Source: an uncultured Acidimicrobiales bacterium
GTDB lineage: Bacteria; Actinomycetota; Acidimicrobiia; Acidimicrobiales; SZUA-35
Direction of reading: 5' to 3'
Assembly: GCA_937930695.1 (NCBI GenBank)
Contig: CALHCB010000018.1
Location: forward strand, 1 to 51,807
DNA: 51,807 bases
Shown one piece after another: positions 7,713 through 16,388 of this stretch. Positions within the stretch are counted from its first letter, which is position 1, and the number at the start of each line of letters is the position of its first letter. The notes below the pieces were generated by a model. That model saw only the letters and a list, made by a program, of their open reading frames with translations, was not told where the DNA came from and made no database searches. The position numbers and the translations under genes are program-made.

Positions 7713-9382
7713 GTGGCTCGAACAGGGCGGCGGCGGGGATTGGAATCTCGCGCGTTCTCGGCCTTGTTCGAGAGATCCTGATCGGCGCGACCCTGGGCTT
7801 GACCCCTGCAGCGGAAGCATTTCGGGTTGCGATGCGCGTGCCGAACATCGTGCAAAACCTCCTCGGAGAGGGATCGCTCTCCGCGTCGTTTGTTCCGGTC
7901 TATGCCCGACTGATCGAGGAGCGTCAGGACACCGAAGCGCGGCGTGTCGCGGGCGGCGTGCTCGGGCTGCTGAGCGCAGCAATCGTGATCATCGTTTCCC
8001 TCATCATCCTTCTGGCAGATCCGCTCATCAGCGTTATCGGGTGGGGCATTGCCGACGACGCCACAAAGGACAAGGCGGTACAACTGACTCGCATCACCGC
8101 GGTCGGCATTGGACTACTCGGAATTTCCGCATGGTGCCTTGGCATCCTGAACTCCCACCGTCAGTACTTTCTGTCCTACGCAGCCCCCGCTCTGTGGAAC
8201 CTGGCCCAAATTGCCACGTTGGCCGTAACCGCAATCACCTTCGGTTTGCAAGACACCGAGGGTCTCACCAATGCGCAGCTTGACCAGCGACTGGTCAACA
8301 ACGCTGATACCGCAGCAACATGGCTGGCCGTAGCCGTGTTGTTTGGGAGTGTGTTGCAGGTCGCGGTGCAGATCCCGCGGGTCAGGATCCTCACCCAGGG
8401 CGTGACACCGCATCTGCGGCGCGACGGTGATGTTCGAACGGTGCTGCGTCGCTTTGGTCCTGCGGTTGGCGCCCGAGGCGTTGTACAGATCTCGAGCTTT
8501 CTCGACATCTTTCTCGCCACGTTCCTCGTTGCGGGCGGTCTCGCCACCCTCGGCTATGTCGTGCCGCTCTACATCCTTCCGATCAGCCTCTTCGGTTTCA
8601 GCATTGCCACGACTGAGCTGACCGAAATGTCTCGCCGAAACGATCGGGCCGACCTCGTGGCCCACCGGGTCCAGCTCGGCCTTCGGAAGGTGGCGCTTCC
8701 CGCAGCCTTTGTCACCGCGACCTTGGTGTTCGGCGGCGGAGCGATTGCAGACACCCTGTTTCGCTGGCCGAACGAACTGATCAGCGGAGATCTCTCGTCG
8801 GACAACTCGGTGGTATTCGGGATCACCATGGCGATCTATGCGTTGGCGCTCCCCGCGGCGATGTCGGCTCGTGTCACCCAGAATGCCCTGTTCGCCCTCG
8901 GCGACACCGCAACGCCTGCCCAAGTCGCCATCGTGCGCCTGCTGGTCTTGCTCGCCGTGACCGTGATGGTGATGTTCCAAGCCGACCGGCTCACCGTGGT
9001 CGACGGCGTCATCGGCGGCTGGGACGCGCTCCCTCACCTGCCCTTTTGGGAACCGCTGGATGTGGCGATCAGGAAAAACCCCGATCGAGTGGCCCATCTC
9101 GGACCAGCCGGAATCGGCTTGGGGACGCTCGTCGCTTCATGGGTCGAGTGGGCACTCCTTCGACGCAAACTGAGCGAGTCCATCGGAATCACGATCAACT
9201 CAGGACTGGCCTTTCCCACGCTGGCAGCCGGGCTGGCGAGCGGAATCGTTGTGCTTGCGATCCGCGTTCTGCTGAACATTCCCATGCCAATCGAGGGAAT
9301 CGTTGTCGGCTTCGCCGCACTCTTGAGCTACATCGGATTCCTCCGCTTCTTGGGCTATCGCCCGCGGAACCCGAGAGCCTGA
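7709..9382 (+). CDS. murJ: Lipid II flippase MurJ (MviN family)
   Basis: 557 residues with about 14 hydrophobic segments. The N-terminal signature is SRVLGLVREILIGATLG, followed by FRVAMRVPNIVQNLLGEGSLSASF, the MurJ hallmark. It would flip lipid-linked peptidoglycan precursor across the membrane. GTG 7709 overlaps the stop of the preceding ATPase gene (GTGA), which decides the start; the longer upstream open frame is only the overlap with that gene. Unlike the mycobacterial protein, there is no C-terminal pseudokinase extension. pspA follows after 22 bp but appears to have its own promoter. Confidence 0.92.
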   Translation: MSGSNRAAAGIGISRVLGLVREILIGATLGLTPAAEAFRVAMRVPNIVQNLLGEGSLSASFVPVYARLIEERQDTEARRVAGGVLGLLSAAIVIIVSLIILLADPLISVIGWGIADDATKDKAVQLTRITAVGIGLLGISAWCLGILNSHRQYFLSYAAPALWNLAQIATLAVTAITFGLQDTEGLTNAQLDQRLVNNADTAATWLAVAVLFGSVLQVAVQIPRVRILTQGVTPHLRRDGDVRTVLRRFGPAVGARGVVQISSFLDIFLATFLVAGGLATLGYVVPLYILPISLFGFSIATTELTEMSRRNDRADLVAHRVQLGLRKVALPAAFVTATLVFGGGAIADTLFRWPNELISGDLSSDNSVVFGITMAIYALALPAAMSARVTQNALFALGDTATPAQVAIVRLLVLLAVTVMVMFQADRLTVVDGVIGGWDALPHLPFWEPLDVAIRKNPDRVAHLGPAGIGLGTLVASWVEWALLRRKLSESIGITINSGLAFPTLAAGLASGIVVLAIRVLLNIPMPIEGIVVGFAALLSYIGFLRFLGYRPRNPRA

Positions 9383-9391
9383 TTGGCGGAC

Positions 9392-9397
9392 TAACAT
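9392..9397 (+). promoter_or_regulatory. -10 box of pspA, leaderless arrangement
   Basis: TAACAT with 7 nt to the ATG at 9405. It lies in the short gap after murJ, so pspA can be transcribed separately from murJ, with no 5' leader. Confidence 0.5.
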
Positions 9398-9404
9398 TCC
9401 CGCC

Positions 9405-10193
9405 ATGTTCAAGCTCATCAAGCGGTGGTGGAATTACACAACAGCGAAACTCACGGGTTCGTTCGAGGAGAAGGCCGATCCAAAGGTCCAACTCGAGCAA
9501 GCAATCCAGGAGGCCCAAGAGCAGCATCGTCGGCTCAAGGAGCAGGCTGCGAATGTGATCGCCAACCAAAAGCAGACAGAGATTCGCCTCAATCGAGCCA
9601 TGGAGGAATACGAAAAGGTTGGGAACAACGCCCGCCAGGCCGTGATGATGGCCGACGACGCCTCGAAGAAGAACGACGAGAAGAAGATGTCGGAGTACAC
9701 CTCCGCCGCCGAAGCGTTCGCCAACCGCATGATCGTCCTCGAACGCGAGGTCGAGGATCTCAAGTCTCTGCACCTTCAGGCATCGCAGGCTGCTGATCAG
9801 GCCAAGAGCGCCGTCACCCAGAACTCCTCGGCGTTGCAAAAGAAGCTGGCCGAGCGCCAGAAACTCCTCTCTCAGCTGGACCAAGCCAAGATGCAGGAAC
9901 AGTTGAACGTCGCGATGACCTCACTCAACGAGCAGGTCGGCCAGGACGTGCCTTCGTTCGAAGAGGTTCGCGAAAAGGTCGAGAGCCGCTACGCCAAGGC
10001 CAAGGGCGCTGCTGAGCTCAACACCGAATCCGTCGAAGGCCGCATGCTCGAAGTCGAGCAGGCATCGCTCAACGTCGAAGCACAGAGTCGTCTGAGCGAG
10101 ATTCGTGCTCAGCTCGGCCTCACCGAAGACACTGCTCCAGCGGCCGAGGTCAACGAGACCCAAGCAGCCCAGGTCGAGGGCGAAACCGCTTGA
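9405..10193 (+). CDS. pspA: PspA/IM30 (ESCRT-III-like) envelope stress protein
   Basis: 262 residues, nearly all coiled-coil, with an N-terminal amphipathic helix (MFKLIKRWWNYTTAKL) and the PspA/Vipp1 helical hairpin. Such proteins form rods or rings on damaged membrane and preserve the proton gradient. The C-terminus has an acidic Ala/Glu-rich tail. No PspF, PspBC or ClgR homologue is next to it. Its position after murJ ties it to the cell envelope. A convergent hairpin with proB follows immediately. Confidence 0.9.
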   Translation: MFKLIKRWWNYTTAKLTGSFEEKADPKVQLEQAIQEAQEQHRRLKEQAANVIANQKQTEIRLNRAMEEYEKVGNNARQAVMMADDASKKNDEKKMSEYTSAAEAFANRMIVLEREVEDLKSLHLQASQAADQAKSAVTQNSSALQKKLAERQKLLSQLDQAKMQEQLNVAMTSLNEQVGQDVPSFEEVREKVESRYAKAKGAAELNTESVEGRMLEVEQASLNVEAQSRLSEIRAQLGLTEDTAPAAEVNETQAAQVEGETA

Positions 10194-10198
10194 CCAGA

Positions 10199-10226
10199 TG
10201 CTTCCCGTCGCTTCAGGCGGGAAGCA
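10199..10226. terminator. Bidirectional hairpin between pspA and proB
   Basis: A perfect 9-bp stem, TGCTTCCCG (10199-10207) with CGGGAAGCA (10218-10226), and a 10-nt loop. The right arm lies inside the last codons of proB. No U-tract on either side. Confidence 0.6.
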
Positions 10227-11337
10227 CAACCAAGCCGTCTCGATGGATGACTTCGTCGTCGAGCCCAGCTGGGATGTCAGTTGTTCTCTTTCCCGCATGA
10301 GCAGTGAGATCCTCGTTCGACCACCGGATCTGCCCTTTGGCAAACACCACGCCGTCGCTGTCGATGACTTCAACCGCATCGTCTGGTTGAAAGCTCCCGT
10401 GCACCGCTCTTACGCCCGCCGCGAGCAGAGAGCGGCCACCATCGATGAGTGCGTTGCGAGCTCCGTCATCGACCTCCACTTGCCCGCTTGCAGGGAGCGC
10501 GAACGCGATCCAGAGCTTGCGGGCCGGCAGACGACCTGATCGGGGAAGGAATCGCGTGCCAACGCCACCTTCAGACGTAGGGCCATCAACAGCAGCGGGA
10601 AGAACATTCTCACGAGCAGCTCGGGCAATGACTGTTTCGACACCGCTCCACGTGGCGATCTTGGCTGCTGCCAGCTTCGATGCCATTCCACCCCGCGCAG
10701 AATCAGAGCCTGGCCCACCGGCCGCTGCCTCCAACTCGTGGTCGATGGCCACGATTTCCTCGATGAGCGATGCATCCTCGTTCGTCCGGGGATCGGCGGT
10801 GAACAAGCCATCGGTATCGGTCAGGAGAACCAGCAGGTCGGCTTCGATCAGATGCGCAACAAGCGCCGCCAATCGGTCATTGTCTCCGAACCGAATCTCA
10901 TCATCAGCAATCGCATCATTTTCGTTGATCACCGGCACAACGCCAAGGGCCAACAGCTCTCGCAGTGTTCCTCGGCTCTTGAGGTAGCGCCGTCGCAACA
11001 TGAAATCAGTCGGTGCCAACAGGATCTGGCCGGCCAAGAGATCTTGTTCTGCCAACGCTGACTCGAACGCTCGCATCACCGACGGCTGGCCGACAGCAGA
11101 TGCTGCTCGCAAGAGCGCCTCGTTCTTGCCTGTCGCAGTTCGGTCTTTTCCGAGGATGTGAAGTCCTGCCGCAATCGCGCCGCTTGTCACGATCACGACG
11201 CTTGCGCCGGATCGTTTCACGTGCGCCACCTCAGAGGCGAGCTTGGCGACAGCCCCGCGGTTGATGAGGCCGTCCGTCGTGACCGAGGACGAACCAATCT
11301 TGACGACGACCGTCGGGCTCTCGGCTGGCAACGACAT
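10213..11337 (-). CDS. proB: Glutamate 5-kinase (AAK + PUA domains)
   Basis: 374 residues. Phosphorylates glutamate to gamma-glutamyl phosphate, the first step of proline synthesis. The amino-acid kinase domain begins VVVKIGSSSVT, has SGAIAAG and NENDAIADDEIRFGDND, and GGMASKLAAA for nucleotide binding. A C-terminal PUA domain (about 290-374) includes GVRAVHGSFQPDDAVEV. The ATG at 11335-11337 overlaps the obgE stop (ATGA), fixing the start and showing translational coupling; the open frame continues upstream to 11712 only as an overlap with obgE. proA is not in the window. Confidence 0.96.
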   Translation of the reverse strand: MSLPAESPTVVVKIGSSSVTTDGLINRGAVAKLASEVAHVKRSGASVVIVTSGAIAAGLHILGKDRTATGKNEALLRAASAVGQPSVMRAFESALAEQDLLAGQILLAPTDFMLRRRYLKSRGTLRELLALGVVPVINENDAIADDEIRFGDNDRLAALVAHLIEADLLVLLTDTDGLFTADPRTNEDASLIEEIVAIDHELEAAAGGPGSDSARGGMASKLAAAKIATWSGVETVIARAARENVLPAAVDGPTSEGGVGTRFLPRSGRLPARKLWIAFALPASGQVEVDDGARNALIDGGRSLLAAGVRAVHGSFQPDDAVEVIDSDGVVFAKGQIRWSNEDLTAHAGKRTTDIPAGLDDEVIHRDGLVVLPA

Positions 11338-12590
11338 CAGTCGGCGTAGTACTCGAACGCGAACGTACCCACACGAACCGTGGAACCGTCGAGCACGCCG
11401 GCCTTGGACAGCGCCTTGTAGACACCGAGCTTCTCGAGACGCTGCAGTGCGTAGTCGAGCGCTCCGGGGTCGGTGAGGTCGGACAGAGCAACGGAACGCT
11501 CGGCTTGTCGCCCGAGCACTCGATAGCTTCCATCGTCTTCGCGAGCGATCTCGACACCCACTGGCTCTGGCCGATGGATCACGAAGCCGTCGTGCTCTTC
11601 TTCGGTGCTCCGGGCCTCCTTGACCAACGCCGCTACCTTCCACAGCATGGGTTCCAGCCCTTGATGGGCGACGGCTGAAATTTCGAGCTCGACCTCTGCA
11701 TCCTCGCCCCAATCCGAAGCTTCGAGTACATCGGCCTTGGATCCGATGACGAGACTCGGTCGGTCGAGAAGATCAGGCCGGTACTGAGCCAGTTCGTTGC
11801 GCAGAACCTCGAGCTGGCGAGCAGGAGAATCGCCATCGACAGCCGAAAGGTCCAGGAGGTAGAGCAGCACGCGCGCTCTCTCCACGTGACGCAAGAATTG
11901 ATGTCCAAGACCGTGGCCATCGGCAGCACCCTCGATGAGACCAGGGATGTCCGCCACTACGAACTCAGTGTCCTCACCAAGTCGGACGACTCCGAGGTTG
12001 GGCTCCAACGTCGTGAACGGATAGTTCGCAATCTTTGGCTTTGCAGCAGAGATGACAGAGATCAGTGTGCTTTTGCCCGCATTCGGGTAGCCGACCAAGG
12101 CCACGTCGGCCATGAGCTTGAGTTCGAGTCGAAACCAGATCTCCTCACCCTTTTCGCCCTGCTCGGCAAACATCGGAGCTCGGCGGCGGTTGGAGAGGAA
12201 CTTGGCATTGCCTCGCCCGCCCTCACCGGCTCGAGCTGCCATCCATCGATCGCCTGGTCGAGCAAGATCTGCGAGCGGCTCGTGGGTTTCGTGGTCCAGA
12301 ACGACGGTACCGACTGGCACCTTGACGATCTTGTCCTCACCCCCACGACCGTGCTGGCTCGAACCTTTGCCGTGGGTTCCGCTCGCCGCGATTCTGTGCG
12401 GGTGATCGCGGAAGGCCAACAACGAGGCAACGTTGGTATCTGCTTCGAACCAGACGTTCCCGCCACTTCCCCCATCGCCACCATCAGGGCCGCCCATGGG
12501 GACGTGAGCTTCGCGCCGCATAGCGACACAACCAGCTCCGCCGTCACCCGCGCGGGCGCAGATATTGCTTTCATCGACGAAGTTGGACAC
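11337..12590 (-). CDS. obgE: GTPase Obg/CgtA
   Basis: 417 residues. Ribosome-associated essential GTPase. The glycine-rich Obg fold (1-158) is followed by the G domain with G1 GYPNAGKS at 167-174, G2/switch I NYPFTTLEPN and G3 DIPGLIEGA. A C-terminal OCT domain (about 340-417) ends FEYYAD, as in actinobacterial Obg. Start is GTG 12588-12590. It normally follows rpmA directly; here a three-gene Tad cassette is inserted upstream and obgE has its own -10 box. Confidence 0.97.
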   Translation of the reverse strand: MSNFVDESNICARAGDGGAGCVAMRREAHVPMGGPDGGDGGSGGNVWFEADTNVASLLAFRDHPHRIAASGTHGKGSSQHGRGGEDKIVKVPVGTVVLDHETHEPLADLARPGDRWMAARAGEGGRGNAKFLSNRRRAPMFAEQGEKGEEIWFRLELKLMADVALVGYPNAGKSTLISVISAAKPKIANYPFTTLEPNLGVVRLGEDTEFVVADIPGLIEGAADGHGLGHQFLRHVERARVLLYLLDLSAVDGDSPARQLEVLRNELAQYRPDLLDRPSLVIGSKADVLEASDWGEDAEVELEISAVAHQGLEPMLWKVAALVKEARSTEEEHDGFVIHRPEPVGVEIAREDDGSYRVLGRQAERSVALSDLTDPGALDYALQRLEKLGVYKALSKAGVLDGSTVRVGTFAFEYYAD

Positions 12591-12596
12591 GAGGGA

Positions 12597-12602
12597 AGTC
12601 TA
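12597..12602 (-). promoter_or_regulatory. -10 box of obgE-proB, leaderless arrangement
   Basis: TAGACT on the minus strand, 6 nt before the GTG at 12590. A small GCCC/GGGC hairpin (12614-12625) just upstream may separate obgE from the preceding TadG gene. Confidence 0.5.
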
Positions 12603-12648
12603 GAAAGCCCTCAGCCCTTCCGGGCGACTGTGACGAACGGGACGTGAA

Positions 12649-14409
12649 TCAGTCGACGAGCCGTACAGGGTCTCCGATGACTCGTACTTCCCATGTGGTC
12701 CAGTCAGCAGAGTTCTGACCGGTCTCCTTGACGTAGCGAACTCGCCACCACGTGTTGGTTGCGGTGAAGTAGTCGGGATCGTCGAGGTTGATGGTTGCGG
12801 TCACCCATCGGCCGTTGAATCGACCGTGGTTACTCCATTGCGGAAGTTTGGGAGCAACGCCGTCCTGCCAGACTTCTAGACAGTTGCTGCCGTCGATGCC
12901 AAGCGTTGCCGTTGAGGTTCGTCCGGTGCAATCCTCATCTGCGCCACCTGGGCCAACCTCTGCCGGCGGAGAGGGGTCATCAGTTGTCCACGTGAAGGGG
13001 GCAGGATCCCCATTGGGATCGAGAAACTGCACGTAGTCCATGCCCTCGCCGAGGTCCCACATCCGGACTTCAAGCTGCTTGTCCTGGTGGATCGCTTCGA
13101 CGTTGGCCAAGAAGAACGTGGCCGAGTCGCCTGTGGTCTGGGTACGAATTGGCAGCTGATCACGTGCGTACACACCGACGCACGGCGCTGCGTAGTAGGT
13201 ATAGCAAGTGGTCGGAGTCGTCGCCCCGAAGTCACGAGCCTGAATCGAGAAGTAATTCACGCCCCGGCCATAGCCAGCGTAGCGAGTCTCGTCGTTCTGA
13301 ACCTGAACGAACCAGCGACCAGCATTTGTGTCTGACCCGTCGACGATGTTGACCGGGATGTTCCAGTTCGTCGGGTTGAACCACGTATTGCACTGCGTGG
13401 TGTCGGTACCCGGCTGATACACGATCGGGTTGATCAGGTCGGAGTCGTCAAGCGGTGTGTCTGTGCCATCCCACAACGTGTACACAAGTCGAGTGTCGTT
13501 CGTGTCATTGCCAGGTTTGCCCGAACTGTTCGAGCAAAGCGGCGCATCAAAGAGGAACACGTTGGTTCCGGCAGCACGGCCCTCAGGAACGTCGACGATG
13601 AAGTAGTAGCCCTCGGGCCGATGTTCGGGATTCAGGAGAATGCTCTGATTTGGATTTGGAGCTGATGCGTCATCGGCGGCCGTTGCCCGCAGCGTGTTCC
13701 AGTTGCTTGAGCCATTGTGCCGACAACCATTGTTCTCGAGGTAGTAGGCAGCCCGAACGTCGCCATAGTGAGCAGGTAGGCAATAGCCCATCATTCCCGT
13801 CCACGCGTTGACTCGAGAGCCGTCCTCCAAGGTCTGGGTTCCGAACCCCAAGAAATTCGTCGGGGATCCGAATTCAATCGGCAGCACATACTCCGCAACA
13901 GCGAAACGACTAATGCCAATGCCGTCCGCGAGATCCGCAACGACACCGCCGAAATAGACCTCACCATTCGCTCGGAGATCAACCCGTACTTGCTGGTCGC
14001 CAACTCGCTCGACAATAACCAGTGGATCATCCGTAGGGCCCGTGTGAGCATCAAAGGTTGCGCGGTCCACCAGCGATGCGGTCGGATAGCCATTGACCTT
14101 GATCGTTTCGAGCGCGTACCGCTCCGCCGCTTCGAGGTTTGGCATCCAGACCACGGCGGCAAGCGCCGCAGAATCTACGGTTCGCTGAATCTGCTGTGAA
14201 CGGACGTACCACGCGCCAACATCAGTGGCGAAGGCGGCGAAAATCATCAGGGGAACCAGCATCAAGGCCGTCGTCGCGATGACGTAGCCCTTCTGCAACC
14301 GACGATCTTGGTCCACGGTCTTCGTTTCAGCGCCATGGCTGCCAAGATCCCCCACTTGGATTGGAAGATCTTCGGTTGTCACTTCTTCGAGGATCGGCGT
14401 GGTCATCAT
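12649..14409 (-). CDS. TadG-like pilus-assembly protein, cassette A
   Basis: 586 residues. After a 40-residue cytoplasmic segment comes a Tad/TadG N-terminal membrane helix (KGYVIATTALMLVPLMIFAA), then the family helix with Ala-rich DSAALAAVVWMP. The large extracellular region is Cys-containing. It is paralogous to the protein at 16389-17915: both share GSP-N near residue 165, GDVRAAYYL/GDLRSARWL, and an almost identical C-terminus ending RVIGDPVRL. No Glu5. ATG 14409 overlaps the TadE stop (ATGA). TadG-type proteins are anchored pseudopilins of Flp pili; the ectodomain function here is unknown and does not show a VWA metal motif. Confidence 0.82.
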   Translation of the reverse strand: MMTTPILEEVTTEDLPIQVGDLGSHGAETKTVDQDRRLQKGYVIATTALMLVPLMIFAAFATDVGAWYVRSQQIQRTVDSAALAAVVWMPNLEAAERYALETIKVNGYPTASLVDRATFDAHTGPTDDPLVIVERVGDQQVRVDLRANGEVYFGGVVADLADGIGISRFAVAEYVLPIEFGSPTNFLGFGTQTLEDGSRVNAWTGMMGYCLPAHYGDVRAAYYLENNGCRHNGSSNWNTLRATAADDASAPNPNQSILLNPEHRPEGYYFIVDVPEGRAAGTNVFLFDAPLCSNSSGKPGNDTNDTRLVYTLWDGTDTPLDDSDLINPIVYQPGTDTTQCNTWFNPTNWNIPVNIVDGSDTNAGRWFVQVQNDETRYAGYGRGVNYFSIQARDFGATTPTTCYTYYAAPCVGVYARDQLPIRTQTTGDSATFFLANVEAIHQDKQLEVRMWDLGEGMDYVQFLDPNGDPAPFTWTTDDPSPPAEVGPGGADEDCTGRTSTATLGIDGSNCLEVWQDGVAPKLPQWSNHGRFNGRWVTATINLDDPDYFTATNTWWRVRYVKETGQNSADWTTWEVRVIGDPVRLVD

Positions 14410-15056
14410 TGGCTCGTCTTCGGTTCGACTCGCATGATTGCGGTTTGGGTGATCATGTGGCTGTCGCCCGGAAGAATGTGGCTCACGTAGTCGCGTTCGT
14501 ATTGCACCCAAACTCCGATGTACGTGGCGGTTTGCTGACTGTGCACCCGACTGTCAGACGGACACCAGTTGGACGATCGTCCTGATCCACAGCCGTTGTC
14601 GGTGAACGTCGGGCTGGCATCGAAACGGGTGGGGTTGTCGATGTCGGCGATGTCCGCCTGTCCGTACACGTTGCAGTTCGTTCCGGTCGGCGAATTCGGA
14701 GTCGCTCCCCCGGTTGCGTTTTCACAGGCAGGCGGAACGGTTCCGTCGGTCGGAAAGCCGGACGCGTCCTGGGGCACCTCCCAGATCACGACCCGAACGA
14801 TGTTCGATGCATCATCGCCAAAGCTCGCCTGGATGGCTTTCAAGGCAGCTTGATCTGCGAGGTCGTTGTCCCCGAGTTGTGTCGCAGTACGGGCACCGCT
14901 CCGAGAAGCTTGAACAGATGTCTGGGAGACCCGCCAGGCCATCGTCATCTCGAACATTCCGAGAAGCAGGGTCATCAATAGCGGAAGGACAATGGCGAGT
15001 TCGACAATGATCGAACCCTTCTCGCCCTGTGACCGTCGCCTTGCGCGCTGCGTCAT
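14406..15056 (-). CDS. TadE-like pseudopilin 2, cassette A
   Basis: 216 residues. The type IVb prepilin motif is EKG/SIIVELAIVLPLL, with Glu5 present, then a single membrane helix and an extracellular domain. It carries the four-cysteine pattern shared by all four TadE proteins here: PPAC, NCNVY, NGC, NWCP, followed by YIGV. The start is ambiguous: GTG 15059 or ATG 15056, in a GTGATGA overlap with the preceding stop. The same arrangement is seen at the matching junction in cassette B. Closest paralogue here is 17915-18511. Confidence 0.82.
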   Translation of the reverse strand: MTQRARRRSQGEKGSIIVELAIVLPLLMTLLLGMFEMTMAWRVSQTSVQASRSGARTATQLGDNDLADQAALKAIQASFGDDASNIVRVVIWEVPQDASGFPTDGTVPPACENATGGATPNSPTGTNCNVYGQADIADIDNPTRFDASPTFTDNGCGSGRSSNWCPSDSRVHSQQTATYIGVWVQYERDYVSHILPGDSHMITQTAIMRVEPKTSQ

Positions 15057-15688
15057 CACGCTTCCTCCGGCTCGATCTGAATGATCGTGACGTCATCGAC
15101 AAAGCGCTGATCGCCGAAGAATCCGGTGATGTAGTAGTGCTTGGTCTTGACGTACACGCCGATGAGATCCAGTCCTGCAGAGAGAGACGTTTCGCGATCC
15201 CGGGCGCACCACGCATCATCGACCGCACGTGCTGGGTTGACGTCACAACCCCAGTAGCCAGACAGCGTGACGTCGTCGGCCTCATAGAGCGGAAGGTGCA
15301 GCTCTGTCTGGGAGTAGCGGTTACACGGACGAAGGGGATCAGACGTTGCGGCAACAGACTGAATGTGGCATTGCGGATTCATTTCGTCGCCGACGTCTTC
15401 GATCCGGAAGATCACGACGTACTCGATCAGGTCTTCTCCCATTGGGGCGATCGATTGCTTGACCGACTCGAGAATCCAATAGTCGGCATGGGCGTCGTTG
15501 GCGTACACACTGGCGGCACGACCGCCGTCGCGCGAGGCGTTCGTCGTCGTCAGTTCATCTCGAGCAATGAGGCCAAATTCGAGCAAGCCGAACAGGATCA
15601 TCAAGAACACGGGCGTGATGATGGCTGCCTCAACAATTGACGAACCGCGTTCGCTCTTTTGTCCGCGTTCGCGGAGGCTCGAAACCAT
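15056..15688 (-). CDS. TadE-like pseudopilin 1, cassette A
   Basis: 210 residues. The prepilin-like N-terminus has RG/SSIVEAAIITPVF, Glu5 and one membrane helix. The ectodomain shows C...PCNRY...GC...AWC and then LIGVYV, and ends near IIQIEPEEA. It is the counterpart of 18511-19107 (which ends ILRIEPRDL). ATG 15688 has GGAG 4 nt upstream as ribosome-binding site. First gene of cassette A, 118 bp after a hairpin that follows rpmA. Confidence 0.82.
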   Translation of the reverse strand: MVSSLRERGQKSERGSSIVEAAIITPVFLMILFGLLEFGLIARDELTTTNASRDGGRAASVYANDAHADYWILESVKQSIAPMGEDLIEYVVIFRIEDVGDEMNPQCHIQSVAATSDPLRPCNRYSQTELHLPLYEADDVTLSGYWGCDVNPARAVDDAWCARDRETSLSAGLDLIGVYVKTKHYYITGFFGDQRFVDDVTIIQIEPEEA

Positions 15689-15782
15689 GCCACTCCATCG
15701 GCACCAAACAACTGAAGCTTGATGACGGTGGGCAATGTTTCTCTATGAGGCCGCTAGGCCGGATGGCCCCCTGGGAGCCCGC

Positions 15783-15801
15783 TCAGCGGCGCAGCCGCTG
15801 A
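15783..15801 (-). terminator. Hairpin just downstream of rpmA
   Basis: A perfect 8-bp stem TCAGCGGC/GCCGCTGA with a 3-nt loop, 5 nt after the rpmA stop. No U-tract follows, so it may be a weak terminator or a processing site separating L21/L27 from cassette A. Confidence 0.45.
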
Positions 15802-15806
15802 TGCAA

Positions 15807-16058
15807 TCAATCCGTGAGGATGTCGACAAGCTTGCGGCCCTTGCGGAACCCAAACTTGACCTTGCCAGGAGCGGTGGCGAACAAGGTGTCGTCGCCGCCC
15901 TTCATCACGTTTTCTCCCGGATGAAACTTTGTGCCGCGTTGACGGACAATGATCGCACCGGCGCCAACGGCTGTGCCGTCAAACACCTTGACGCCAAGAC
16001 GCTTGCTCTCAGAATCGCGACCGTTCCGTGTTGAACCGCCACCTTTGGTCTTCGACAT
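15807..16058 (-). CDS. rpmA: 50S ribosomal protein L27
   Basis: 83 residues. [19 protein letters not shown] is the L27 N-terminus. The body has [10 protein letters not shown] and GGDDTLFA. L27 reaches into the peptidyl transferase centre. ATG 16058 is 1 nt after the rplU stop. There is no N-terminal cleavable extension of the Firmicutes type. Confidence 0.97.
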   Translation of the reverse strand: MSKTKGGGSTRNGRDSESKRLGVKVFDGTAVGAGAIIVRQRGTKFHPGENVMKGGDDTLFATAPGKVKFGFRKGRKLVDILTD

Positions 16059-16059
16059 G

Positions 16060-16368
16060 TCAGCCTCGCTTGATTCCGGTGATTTCGATGTTTGCGTACG
16101 TCTGGCGATGGCCATAGCGACGACGCTGATTGGTCTTCGGCTTGTAGGTGAAGCCGTCGATCTTCTTGCCCTTGACCTCGTCAAGCACCTTGGCTGACAC
16201 GGTCACCCCGCTCAACTGATCGGGGGTTGACAAGATGTTCTCACCGTCAACCAAGAGAACGGGACGGAGTTCGATGTCGTCGCCGGGAGTGCCAACTCGC
16301 TCGACCCGAAGGGTCTGGCCTTCCTCGACGCGATACTGCTTGCCACCAGTGGCCACGACTGCGTACAT
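16060..16368 (-). CDS. rplU: 50S ribosomal protein L21
   Basis: 102 residues. [17 protein letters not shown] is the L21 start, and the signature [21 protein letters not shown] is near the end. The gene begins only 20 bp after the stop of the TadG gene of cassette B, with a -10-like TAGCCT inside that gap and the TadG stop region, so it can be transcribed independently. Confidence 0.97.
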   Translation of the reverse strand: MYAVVATGGKQYRVEEGQTLRVERVGTPGDDIELRPVLLVDGENILSTPDQLSGVTVSAKVLDEVKGKKIDGFTYKPKTNQRRRYGHRQTYANIEITGIKRG

Positions 16369-16377
16369 AGTGGTCCA

Positions 16378-16383
16378 AGGCTA
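16378..16383 (-). promoter_or_regulatory. -10 box of rplU-rpmA
   Basis: TAGCCT on the minus strand, 9 nt before the rplU ATG at 16368, just after the TadG stop. It would let the ribosomal genes be expressed apart from the surrounding pilus genes. Confidence 0.45.
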
Positions 16384-16388
16384 CCGGA